Shown: one piece after another, positions 17,113-24,232 of the stretch
How the letters are laid out: every line of letters starts with the position of its first letter
How positions within the stretch are numbered: position 1 is the first letter of the stretch
Source: CALBZH01 sp964538515
GTDB taxonomy: Bacteria; Desulfobacterota; Syntrophobacteria; Syntrophobacterales; Syntrophobacteraceae
Direction: 5' to 3'
Length of the DNA: 48,497 bases
Assembly: GCA_964538515.1 (NCBI GenBank)
Contig: CAZIEW010000039.1
Span: 1 to 48,497, forward strand
Made by a program: the position numbers and the translations under genes
Notes under the pieces: model-generated
The model's input: the letters and a program-made list of their open reading frames with translations, nothing else
Database searches by the model: none
Told to the model about the DNA's origin: nothing

Positions 17113-17742
17113 ATGAGAGTTACACACCAGATCGCATTATTGGCCGGTGCGCTCGCTTGCATGTTGGCAGCCAGCGCCGCGCAGGCACAAACCCAGCCCA
17201 AGATGAAGATGACGACTGAAATCCCGGCTGGAATCGCGATGCCGGACAAGGTGGATACCCGCCTGGGCACCCTGAAATTCTTCGACGGCTTTCCTGACGA
17301 TGCCTCAGTCGAAAAACTCTATGACAACCTGGACTTCCAGCGTGCCGTGCAGGTCTACCTGCTCGGGATGGCACCTGTGAACCAGGTGGCGAATCGCAAG
17401 GGGATTCGCGAGGTTGGGCCGGATAACACCACCGTGCCGATTTTCGACACGATGATGAACGCCCGGTCAATCTTCCTCACCCCGAACAACAACACGCCTT
17501 ACACCTGGTTTTGGGTGGACCTGCACAACGGACCGCTGGTTGTTGAGGTTCCGCCGAAGGTCCTCGGGTTGATGGACGATATGTGGTTCTACTTCGGGCC
17601 GAAGCCACCGAAGGGCAAGGAAAACAACTGGGTACAAACCGTACCCGGCAAGGGCTGGAACACGCTGCTGCGGCTCTATGGCCCGTTGCAGCCTTGGTTC
17701 GACAAGACGTGGCGGCCGGGCGAGATCGAGTTGATCGATTAG
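17113..17742 (+). pseudogene. DUF1254/DUF1214 exported protein with large internal in-frame deletion
   Basis: 209 residues: signal peptide (about 1-25, cleavage after AQA), the DUF1254 N-terminal part (TPYTWFWVDLHNGPLVVEVPPKVLG), then a direct jump at about residue 159/160 (near 17590) into the C-terminal end of the DUF1214 domain (YFGPKPPKGKENNW, RLYGPLQPWFDKTWRPGEIEL). Full-length family members run 450-490 residues and place more than 200 residues between these blocks, so the middle has been removed while the frame stayed open. ATG 17113 has GAGGGG upstream. The product would be exported but probably lacks a fold core. Alternative: an assembly collapse. A group II intron fragment begins within 10 bp of its stop. 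Confidence 0.75.
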
Positions 17743-17749
17743 GTTAAGA

Positions 17750-18430
17750 ATTTTGCGCTTCGTGCGCTACGCGGATGAGTGTAACATCTATGTTCGGAGC
17801 CTTCAGTCAGGGCAACGGGTGCCCGCGAGTATCACGCGATTTCTCGCCACGCGGCTCAAGCTCCGGGTCAACGAGGCCAAGAGCGCGGTGGGTCGGCCTT
17901 GGGAACGCAAGTTCCTTGGGTTTACCTTCAGCCGCCGCTTTCGTCGTCAAGTCAGCCCCAAAGCGATCAAGAGCCGGAAGGAACGGATTCGCGAGAAAGC
18001 AGGCCGAACGCTTGGCCGGCGTCTCAAGGTGATCATCCAGGACCTTCGGAAGTATCTGGTCGGTTGGAAGGGTTACTTTGGTTTTGTCGAGGTGGGCTCC
18101 GTCTTCAAGGAGCTGGACTCTTGGATACGGCGGCGTCTGCGGAGCGACCTCTGGAAACAATGGGGCCGCAGGGGCTATCGAGAGTTACGCCGCCGGGGAG
18201 TCAGCCGTGACTTGGCTTGGAGCTCTGCCCAGTCCGCTCATGGTCCGTGGCGTCTGAGTCGCAGTCCAGCCGTGGCATTTGCACTTACCAGCAAGTATTT
18301 CCGGGCTTTGGGCCTACCGCAACTGCCCGAGAAACCGACCCAATCAGCCGAACCGCCGTGGTACGGCATCCGTATGCCCGGTGGTGAGGGAGGAGGGAGG
18401 CCGCGAGACCTGCCCCTATCCCGATTCGAT
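17750..18430 (+). mobile_element. 5'-truncated group II intron
   Basis: The fragment holds the C-terminal half of an intron-encoded reverse transcriptase/maturase followed by domain V and probably domain VI, with a plausible 3' end near 18430. The intron 5' end, domains I-IV and the RT N-terminus are missing. The left boundary lies just after the stop of the DUF1254/DUF1214 remnant, so it cannot splice. It is probably a relic of incomplete retrohoming or of the rearrangement that also damaged its neighbour. Confidence 0.8.
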
Positions 18431-18460
18431 ACTTGCCATAGCACGCGAGGTATTGGATGA
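17753..18460 (+). pseudogene. ltrA: Group II intron reverse transcriptase/maturase, C-terminal fragment
   Basis: The open frame begins inside the RT palm at RFVRYADECNIYV, which carries the catalytic YADD motif with its second Asp replaced by Glu (YADE). It continues through RPWERKFLGFTF, the maturase-like thumb (domain X: RKYLVGWKGYFGFVEVGSVFKELDSWIRRRLR) and a C-terminal HGPWRLSRSP segment. The fingers and most of the palm are absent, leaving about 200 of some 420 residues. There is no credible start codon or RBS (TTG 17753 only marks the open frame). The last 35 or so codons read through the structured intron RNA rather than a real domain. Confidence 0.85.
18351..18385 (+). ncRNA. Group II intron domain V
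   Basis: A 35-nt hairpin with the domain V layout: ACCGCC at its 5' end pairs (one G-U) with GGTGGT at its 3' end, and an inner stem TACGG/CCGTA lies around the tip. A purine-rich stretch and GACCTGCCCCTATCC follow, as expected for domain VI with a bulged A. This identifies the intron 3' half. Confidence 0.7.
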
Positions 18461-18717
18461 AGTCTGCTGGTATTTGTGAGATGTGCGGGCATCACGTAGG
18501 TGTAAGGCAGAAGGCGCACATTGTTGCCGAGGGTAAGAAAAAGGACAATAATATTCTGATGCTGTGTCCGACCTGCCATATCATGTTTGATGCCCATGTG
18601 AAGCCGAAAGTGTTCACTGCGCTTCTGGAGGCAGGTCTTCAGGGTTTACCCGAGTCATGGAAGAAATCCATATACGAACAAGCCGCAGAGGCATCGGCGA
18701 AGGCAAGGGGAAGGTAG
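18457..18717 (+). CDS. Small HNH-type zinc-finger nuclease-like protein
   Basis: 86 residues. The order CEMCG, then KAHIVAE, then NNILMLCPTCHIMFD is the HNH fold with a structural CxxC/CxxC zinc site: the His in AHI is the likely general base, and N and H (NN..CPTCH) complete the site. ATG 18457 has GCGAGG six bases upstream and lies just past the predicted intron 3' end. It may cleave DNA non-specifically or by site; stand-alone HNH proteins of this size occur in phages, mobile elements and defence islands. The C-terminal 30 residues are a charged helix. Lower GC than flanking core genes. Confidence 0.75.
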   Translation: MKSAGICEMCGHHVGVRQKAHIVAEGKKKDNNILMLCPTCHIMFDAHVKPKVFTALLEAGLQGLPESWKKSIYEQAAEASAKARGR

Positions 18718-18851
18718 TCAGTAAACAGGGAGAAGACCGCACCACCGTACCGTCGAAATGATTTCCCCTTGGAAGGAATGGTTATTCTACGGGCAAGACC
18801 AGAACGGTAACCGATTATGAATCGCATGCATCAGATACGGAGAAGCCCAAA

Positions 18852-19043
18852 ATGAACAAGCGTTTCACCATGGTGTACTGGAAAGGGGAGAAGTTCTGGC
18901 TTGGTAAGTTCCTTGAGTTTCCAGAGATCATGACACAAGGTGAGACCCTGGAGGAGCTCGAAGAGAACTTGAGGGATGCATACACTCTCATGGTCATGGA
19001 GGATGTTCCGGCAGACTATCAGACCAAAGAAATACTAGTATGA
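18852..19043 (+). CDS. hicB: HicB-type antitoxin
   Basis: 63-residue short HicB antitoxin: a single partial RNase-H-like domain (FTMVYWKGEKFWLGKFLEFPEIMTQGETLEELEENLRDAY), without the C-terminal DNA-binding domain of longer HicB proteins. It overlaps the next gene by 4 bp (ATGA), so it is translated with its toxin. Antitoxin first, toxin second is the reverse of the common hicA-hicB order, but this hicBA arrangement is also known. GGAG lies nine bases upstream of ATG. It would neutralise the HicA mRNA interferase and may autoregulate. Confidence 0.88.
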   Translation: MNKRFTMVYWKGEKFWLGKFLEFPEIMTQGETLEELEENLRDAYTLMVMEDVPADYQTKEILV

Positions 19044-19222
19044 AGCGTAGCGAACTGATCCGTCAAATTACAGAAGCAGGTTGCTTGCTACACCGTCATG
19101 GTTCAAAGCACGACATTTACATGAACCCAGCAACCGGTCAGAAGCAGCCAGTACCACGACATAATGAGATCGACGATACCCTTGCGAAACACATCAAGAA
19201 ATATCTCGGTATAAAGGGATAG
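19040..19222 (+). CDS. hicA: HicA-type mRNA interferase toxin
   Basis: 60-residue double-stranded-RNA-binding-like toxin. Motifs: KRSELIRQITEAGCLLHRHGSKHDIYMNP, with the catalytic-type His in GSKHDIY, then the VPRHNEIDDTLAKHIKKYLGI tail. All match the HicA (YcfA) family. HicA cleaves mRNA when freed from HicB. The start overlaps the hicB stop. The stop at 19222 is 11 bp before an attC-like palindrome, the usual gene-attC geometry of integron cassettes, in which toxin-antitoxin pairs are common stabilisers. Confidence 0.92.
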   Translation: MKRSELIRQITEAGCLLHRHGSKHDIYMNPATGQKQPVPRHNEIDDTLAKHIKKYLGIKG

Positions 19223-19233
19223 CAACAACCAGT

Positions 19234-19297
19234 GCCGAACCAGGGCGTCAATCGTACGCGCCAAAGAACGGCGCGCCGGCTACGCCCGTCGTTATGC
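19234..19297 (+). repeat. attC-like imperfect palindrome (site 1)
   Basis: Starts GCCGAAC and ends GTTATGC, the AAC...GTT frame of R'' and R' boxes. Between them GGGCGT pairs with ACGCCC, and GCGCC with GGCGC around a 7-base loop. It follows hicA at once. The R-to-L spacers are shorter than in canonical attC sites, so this is a candidate only. Confidence 0.35.
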
Positions 19298-19327
19298 AAC
19301 AAACTTAGAACGGATAAGGAGGGAAAA

Positions 19328-19753
19328 ATGAAGATAACACGATATGTCCTGGCAATTTCTGCCTGTCTCATTTTTGGGGTGGCCGCCAATGCGGCGGAGT
19401 TCAAGGCATACCCGGGGGCCCAAATAGATGAGAAGGCCACCAAAGAGGCGAATGATGCTGCTCGAACAGCCAACATGTCCAACGTCAAAGCCACGATTTA
19501 CACAACCAAGGATTCTTTCCAAGAAGTATCTTCCTTCTACAAAGGCATTGCCACAGAGAATATGATGCCTCGGTCTTCAGGGACAACAGGCAATCCCAAG
19601 AAATACGGAAACTACGAACTATATGAGGCTTTTTTTATCTTTGACGGAGCAAAAGACCTGGCTGGTTCCAAGCTGTGGATAAAAGTCCAACGGCCCTACA
19701 TCGGCGAGGAAGTCCGAGATGTCACTGCCATTGTTGTGACCGAGAAGAAATAA
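19328..19753 (+). CDS. Small exported protein of unknown function
   Basis: 141 residues with a clear signal peptide (MKITRYVLAISACLIFGVAANA, cleavage after ANA). The mature part is mixed alpha/beta without cysteines; motifs FKAYPGA, SFQEVSSFYKGIA and LWIKVQRPYIGEEVRDVTAIVV suggest a small periplasmic globular domain, with YPGA plus a middle SFYK segment seen in several uncharacterised exported families. ATG 19328 is set by a strong AGGAGGG RBS. It lies between the two attC-like palindromes, so it may be a captured cassette gene. Not recognised by name. Confidence 0.72.
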   Translation: MKITRYVLAISACLIFGVAANAAEFKAYPGAQIDEKATKEANDAARTANMSNVKATIYTTKDSFQEVSSFYKGIATENMMPRSSGTTGNPKKYGNYELYEAFFIFDGAKDLAGSKLWIKVQRPYIGEEVRDVTAIVVTEKK

Positions 19754-19792
19754 ATCCCCCCACTGCGGTTTTTCGCTTAAAGCAAGGTGAAA

Positions 19793-20047
19793 ATGATGAA
19801 CCGCAAAATGACCAAAAACCTTTCGGTCATTGCCGCCGCACTGGCAATGACAATTACTTCAACCCCGGCATCAGCCCAAATGTCCGCCTGCACGCAGCCT
19901 GCAGTAACTCTCAAGCTGATGAATTTTACAGATGAAGCATACAATAAACTGATTCGTGACTATCGTGAATTATTTTACAGATCCCAAACTAACGTCTGTG
20001 GAGAAGATGAGAAATCATGCAATAGGCATAAACAAAGAAGGGAATGA
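19793..20047 (+). CDS. Small exported protein of unknown function
   Basis: 84 residues. A signal peptide (MTKNLSVIAAALAMTITSTPASA) ends before QMSACTQP; the mature part is only about 55 residues, Lys/Arg-rich at the end (SCNRHKQRRE), with three cysteines. The start is one of two adjacent ATGs (19793 or 19796), with AAGG a few bases upstream. It follows the previous exported protein by 39 bp and precedes attC-like site 2. It could be a truncated or frameshifted version of a longer protein, since the C-terminus is abrupt. Confidence 0.5.
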   Translation: MMNRKMTKNLSVIAAALAMTITSTPASAQMSACTQPAVTLKLMNFTDEAYNKLIRDYRELFYRSQTNVCGEDEKSCNRHKQRRE

Positions 20048-20128
20048 CGAGAGACTTACTTGGAAGATCATAAAAATTGAGAAAGCGTGAGTAGGTGACC
20101 TGAAAACATATGAGGATAGGTCGTCCAT

Positions 20129-20187
20129 CGGTTAACAAAAGAATCCACCGAACGGCTCTCAGCCGCCGGCGATCCTTACGTTATGAG
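20129..20187 (+). repeat. attC-like imperfect palindrome (site 2)
   Basis: The 5' arm can be laid on the complement of the 3' arm over almost its whole length: TAAC with GTTA, AAG and ATC blocks with GATCCTT, CCG with CGG, and CGGCT with AGCCG around a 3-base loop. The 5' arm has two unpaired extra A residues, like the extrahelical bases that attC sites need for strand choice. It ends ACGTTATGA. About 59 bp, within attC size. Confidence 0.5.
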
Positions 20188-20196
20188 TAGGGCTTA

Positions 20197-20403
20197 ATGT
20201 TTGTGGGTAAATCAGCTTACCACCACCTCGGCTGTACTATCGCTACGGTAATAGTAGTGGGCTGCGTTGCCAGCCGACTGCTACCAGGATGGCCAACTCT
20301 TGCGAACGGGGTCGGACCAAGTCAACGTCGTGATTGGCTTACCAAAAGCACAAGAACAAGGCCCCATTTTGGCCTTAGACCATCATTTTCCGCCTTGAAA
20401 TGA
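20197..20403 (+). CDS. Hypothetical short ORF after attC-like site 2
   Basis: 68 codons beginning 9 bp after the palindrome. The N-terminal third is hydrophobic (GCTIATVIVVGCVASRLL); the rest is basic without known motifs. There is no good RBS. The region may be an eroded cassette and this frame accidental. Confidence 0.2.
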   Translation: MFVGKSAYHHLGCTIATVIVVGCVASRLLPGWPTLANGVGPSQRRDWLTKSTRTRPHFGLRPSFSALK

Positions 20404-20568
20404 CCAGACCAATGGGAGCAGCTCAATACAAAGATGAAAGATTTCGACTGGATTCCAGGGCTGTCATTGCTCAACCCCTTTGAAGCAGCATAATAACCGG
20501 AGCTGGCACCCAAACCCGGATGTCGCAGGTTTCACTCTCCTTCACAGAGCCATCCAGCGTCCTAGAGC

Positions 20569-20760
20569 ATTAGTGAAACGATAAAATCATTTGTTTTTCT
20601 TACAGACGATTCATTGCAGCGCTTTTGGAAGGAACGGCCTGATTTGTCACAAATCCTCGCAAGTCGTGTCCCGGGGACAACTGATGCCGATGTCTTGATT
20701 GTGATGGCTGTATAAGAAGTTGAGTGGGAAGCTGCAGAGCTCAGTCATCTTATCAAATAG
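20569..20760 (+). pseudogene. Small disrupted ORF upstream of the membrane protein
   Basis: In the otherwise gene-free 20404-20771 stretch, one frame reads a protein-like sequence (FVFLTDDSLQRFWKERPDL, then RVPGTTDADVLIVMAV), meets TAA at 20713, and continues in the same frame with EVEWEAAELSHLIK to TAG at 20758-20760, one base before the next gene's RBS. No ATG is present; the upstream in-frame stop is at 20563. It looks like a 60-residue gene inactivated by one nonsense change and loss of its start. Family not recognised. Confidence 0.35.
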
Positions 20761-20771
20761 GGAGGTTCTCT

Positions 20772-21791
20772 ATGGGTGTCGACTGGAAGAAGATTCGTAA
20801 CCTGTTTTTAGGCGACGACAGAGCTCCGTCACCGTACGCAATGCGTTATTTTGACCACCTATATTCTGAATACAATATCCTGGCTCGGAGTTCCCCTGTG
20901 GCGGAAGGTAGCTGGTACAAAGAGATTATTGAAAATGCCAAGCAAAAGTACGATTCGTCATCAATGGCATGGTATGATTTATGTAGCGTTGAGATCGCAA
21001 TCCTTGAATTACTCAAAGGTGAAGATCTCAGATGCAGAGCTTTAATGCTGAGAGAAAGATATCGTGATATTGTAGGTGATCATAAATATAGGTCTTACGA
21101 GGACTCGCTTCCTAATAACATAAAGGATCTATCTAAGACAAATGTTAAAGAATGCAAAGAGGTTCTCAAAGCCGATCTTGAAAATATTCTATTGAAAATC
21201 TATTGGAACTATGAATCCACATCTCAGTCGACGCGTTTACGCTACAATGCGAAATGGTGGGTTGCTTTATTTCTTTTGTTAATTACTGGATCTGTTTTCA
21301 TAAAAATTGGTATTGACTGGAATGAAGTCGCTGCAGAGTATAGGGGACAATTTCCAATCGCTCTTATCGTTGCCATCCTGGGAGCGTGTGGTGCGTGCCT
21401 CAGTTTCTTAAGGCGTCTAAGCCAGCTTCCTTCTAATATAGAATCTCTTGGAGGTATCATAGAGCTTCGAAGAAGTTACGTTGATGTCTTCGTCGCTATG
21501 GTATCTGGAGCTTTATTCGCAATTCTATTATACATTCTATTTGCTTCTAATCTCCCGCATGAGCTTTTCTCTACTAACTTAGTTCCCAAATTCAAAGATT
21601 TGGAACAAGCAGATAATCCGAGCACTTTAGTCTGGTTCATTTCAAACCTGAAGCTTGAGGACCGTAAAGCCATGGCGATCATGTTCATATGGGCATTTAT
21701 CGCCGGATTTGCTGAACAGCTAGTACCTGATGTCATCAATAGAATCATCAAATTATCTCAACTTAAGGAATCGGACAAATCAAAATCCTAG
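20772..21791 (+). CDS. Four-helix membrane protein of unknown function
   Basis: 339 residues, distinctly AT-rich against its neighbours. A soluble, mostly helical N-terminus (about 1-160) precedes membrane segments at roughly 163-180, 194-214, 237-258 and 300-315. The last segment runs into AGFAEQLVPDVINRI, a GF-E-LVPD motif I associate with uncharacterised bacterial membrane proteins. RBS GGGAGG is eight bases upstream. The stop is 41 bp before the SGNH-caspase gene with no terminator between, so cotranscription is possible, although base composition says the two genes have different histories. It could be a membrane effector in that system or simply an accessory cassette. Confidence 0.75.
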   Translation: MGVDWKKIRNLFLGDDRAPSPYAMRYFDHLYSEYNILARSSPVAEGSWYKEIIENAKQKYDSSSMAWYDLCSVEIAILELLKGEDLRCRALMLRERYRDIVGDHKYRSYEDSLPNNIKDLSKTNVKECKEVLKADLENILLKIYWNYESTSQSTRLRYNAKWWVALFLLLITGSVFIKIGIDWNEVAAEYRGQFPIALIVAILGACGACLSFLRRLSQLPSNIESLGGIIELRRSYVDVFVAMVSGALFAILLYILFASNLPHELFSTNLVPKFKDLEQADNPSTLVWFISNLKLEDRKAMAIMFIWAFIAGFAEQLVPDVINRIIKLSQLKESDKSKS

Positions 21792-21832
21792 GGCAACCGA
21801 TCAATCAACCACTCACTCAAGGAGAAGAGACG

Positions 21833-23713
21833 ATGAACGGGCAGCGAATCAACCCGGAGGAGCTCAACGCCAAGCTGGCGGATCTGTCGATCCCCGAGAA
21901 GGATCTGGCTCGCTACTTCATCCTGGACGAAGAGGAGTCGCGTGGGTTCAGGCCGGTTTTGCGGCTCAATCCGCAAACCGTGGAACTGCCGGAGGATCCG
22001 GAGGCCGCGCGCTCGCGAAGCGCGGCCGCAATGGCGTTTGCGAACAGCTTCGCCCGCATGCGCCGAAGGCTGCGGTTCGAGCGCATGCTGGCCGGAGGCT
22101 ACGACGGCCCGATCATCGTGTCCGAGGGGGACTCCTGGTTTCAGTACCCGATCTTGCTCGAGGATACGATCGATCATCTTTACGAGCGCGGCCTTGCGGT
22201 GCGCAGTCTGGATGCCGCGGGGGACACGCTCGAGGACATGCTGTCTCAGCACGAATACATCGATGCGATCCGGGAGACCGGGGCCTCCATCTTCCTGCTT
22301 TCAGCCGGAGGGAACGACGCCCTGGGAGGTGGCAACCTGAGGGCTCATCTGCGCGATTTCGATCCCGCTCTGTCCCCGGCGGCCCACCTGTTGCCGAGCT
22401 TCGACCGGCTGCTCGACCGCATGCAGGGGAGGTATGAGCGCGTCCTGCGCGAGGTCGAGGCTCTGCCCGGCGTGGTCACCATCTGCCATGGCTATGACTA
22501 TGCGATCCCCCATGGGGGAAAATGGCTGGGCGAGCCGATGATCTCGCGGGGAATCACCGATCCGGCGCTTCAGCGGGCCATTACGCGGCAGATGATCGAC
22601 ACCTTCAACGACCGGCTCCGGCTCCTTGTGGCCCGCTTTGGCGGTCGCGTCCTGCACGTGGATGCACGCGGGGCCGTGGGCACAAGTCTCGACGATTGGC
22701 ATGATGAGCTCCACCCCAAGAACGAAGGCTACGGCCGGGTGGCCAGCCGGTTTGCCAATGCCATCGGAAGCGTCCATATGCCCGGGGTCCGCGGAGTTTC
22801 GCGCTCCCTGACGGGGACCACATCCGAAACAAGCTCCCCCTCGCCCCGCCCCTCGGTGACCTCGTCGCGGCGTGGATGGTCCCTGCATGTGGGCCTGAAC
22901 AAGATCGACCCGGCGCACTATGGCGACGAAGGCGTATTGACCGCGTGTCATTTCGATGCCGAGGACATGGCTCGCATCGCTCAGATGCGCGGGTTCGAAA
23001 AGGTGGACGTTCTTCTGGACGACCAGGCCAAACGCGATGCGGTCAAGGCGGCCATCCTGGAGGCAGCGGACCATCTGAAAGCCGGTGACCTTTTCCTTTT
23101 CAGCTATGCGGGCCACGGCAGCCAAGTGCCGGATTTCAACGGCGATGAGCCCGACGGGGCGGACGAAACGCTGTGCCTCTTTGACGGCATGCTGATCGAT
23201 GATGAGCTCTATGAGCTCTGGTCGCACTTCGCCGATGACGTGCGCATCGTGATGATCTCCGACAGCTGCCACAGCGGATCCGTCTCACGCGCCATGCGCC
23301 GTGGGGCGCCGGTTGGTGCGCCAGCCGCGGGCGAGGGACCACGGTCTCGTCTGCTCCCGCTGCACATCGCCGCACGCACGTTCCGCCAGAACCGAGATTT
23401 CTACACGGCGATCGGTCGAAAGAGGTTGGGTCCCGATGAGCGGGTGCTGATTCGAGAGCTGGACATGCCCTTGCGCGGACCGGTGCTGCTCTTGTCGGGC
23501 TGCCAGGACAACCAGGAATCCCGGGACGGCATTGGCAACGGCCGCTTTACCCAGGAGCTGCTCCTGGTATGGGATGAGGGTCGATTCAAGGGCGACTGGC
23601 GTGAGCTGCATCGGCGGATCGTGGCCGGCATGCCGCCCGATCAGACGCCCAACCTGATGCTCATCGGACGGTCCCCGGAGACTTTCGTTACTATGCCGCC
23701 GTTTTCGATCTGA
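21833..23713 (+). CDS. SGNH hydrolase fused to caspase-like (C14) peptidase
   Basis: 626 residues, two enzyme domains. Residues about 90-315 are an SGNH/GDSL esterase: GDSW with nucleophile S101, oxyanion Gly in LDAAGD, SAGGND (N161), and DELHPKNEG with D291 and H294. After a Ser/Pro/Thr linker (325-347), residues about 348-620 are a caspase-fold peptidase: SLHVGLNKIDP, catalytic H428 in YAGHGS, and C479 in ISDSCHSGS with pocket Asp477. Both catalytic sets look complete. No signal peptide or membrane segment. AAGGAG lies eight bases upstream. It is followed by an EEP nuclease-like gene and preceded by a membrane protein. Bacterial caspases usually act in conflict or cell-death pathways; pairing with an esterase suggests one activates or adds to the other. 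That role is inference. Confidence 0.88.
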   Translation: MNGQRINPEELNAKLADLSIPEKDLARYFILDEEESRGFRPVLRLNPQTVELPEDPEAARSRSAAAMAFANSFARMRRRLRFERMLAGGYDGPIIVSEGDSWFQYPILLEDTIDHLYERGLAVRSLDAAGDTLEDMLSQHEYIDAIRETGASIFLLSAGGNDALGGGNLRAHLRDFDPALSPAAHLLPSFDRLLDRMQGRYERVLREVEALPGVVTICHGYDYAIPHGGKWLGEPMISRGITDPALQRAITRQMIDTFNDRLRLLVARFGGRVLHVDARGAVGTSLDDWHDELHPKNEGYGRVASRFANAIGSVHMPGVRGVSRSLTGTTSETSSPSPRPSVTSSRRGWSLHVGLNKIDPAHYGDEGVLTACHFDAEDMARIAQMRGFEKVDVLLDDQAKRDAVKAAILEAADHLKAGDLFLFSYAGHGSQVPDFNGDEPDGADETLCLFDGMLIDDELYELWSHFADDVRIVMISDSCHSGSVSRAMRRGAPVGAPAAGEGPRSRLLPLHIAARTFRQNRDFYTAIGRKRLGPDERVLIRELDMPLRGPVLLLSGCQDNQESRDGIGNGRFTQELLLVWDEGRFKGDWRELHRRIVAGMPPDQTPNLMLIGRSPETFVTMPPFSI

Positions 23714-23809
23714 GAAAAGGAGACGGGCAGGGGCTTTGGGCCCGCGTGATCGTGAGTCGGTCGTTCCCGGCCCATCATGGCTGCAATCGTTTATGAGAAG
23801 GGGGCAACG

Positions 23810-24228
23810 ATGAACGACGAGATGGTCAAGGCCGAGCCACACGACAATATGTCCCGCGCGTTTGCGGGAATGGTACCCGAGCGTTGTCAGGACACACCGC
23901 AGTACCTGAGCATCGTTCAGTGGAACATTGAATGGTTTGGCGCACGAAAATCCAAGGACAAGGACAAGCGACGCGTGGCCATCGTGACAGACATCCTCGA
24001 GGCATTCAATGCCGACCTCTTTGTCTTTCAGGAGGTGGCAGGTCCGCCCAAGGACGGCCGGTATCNNNNNNNNNNNNNNNNNNNNNNNNNNNNNNNNNNN
24101 NNNNNNNNNNNNNNNNNNNNNNNNNNNNNNNNNNNNNNNNNNNNNNNNNNNNNNNNNNNNNNNNNTACGTGGTCTACTACACGGAAGCCGGCGGGGAGCA
24201 TTCAGACGCTCGGAGGGACGGCGGATGA
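23810..24228 (+). CDS. Endonuclease/exonuclease/phosphatase (EEP) family protein, interrupted by assembly gap
   Basis: The 85 residues before the gap carry the EEP N-terminal signature: LSIVQWNIEWFG with metal-site N39, then a helix, then ADLFVFQEV with catalytic Glu75. The 100-N run replaces the middle, including the DxN, GDFN and SDH motifs needed to judge activity. After it a short tail (YVVYYTEAGG) reads to TGA at 24226-24228, 4 bp from the convergent ABC gene stop; assigning that tail to this gene is inference, as the true gap length is unknown. ATG 23810 has AAGGGGG upstream. It follows the caspase gene by about 96 bp on the same strand. EEP enzymes cleave DNA, RNA or phosphoesters, so it is a candidate effector for the caspase module. 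Confidence 0.65.
24066..24165. other. Assembly gap of 100 N
   Basis: Exactly 100 undetermined bases, the conventional placeholder for a scaffold join of unknown size. It interrupts the EEP gene; linkage across it depends on read-pair scaffolding. Confidence 0.98.
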
Positions 24229-24232
24229 AGGC

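Noticed and set aside
20322..20513. 63-codon minus-strand open frame
   Set aside because: No RBS, no recognisable motif, overlaps another equally weak frame in an eroded region.
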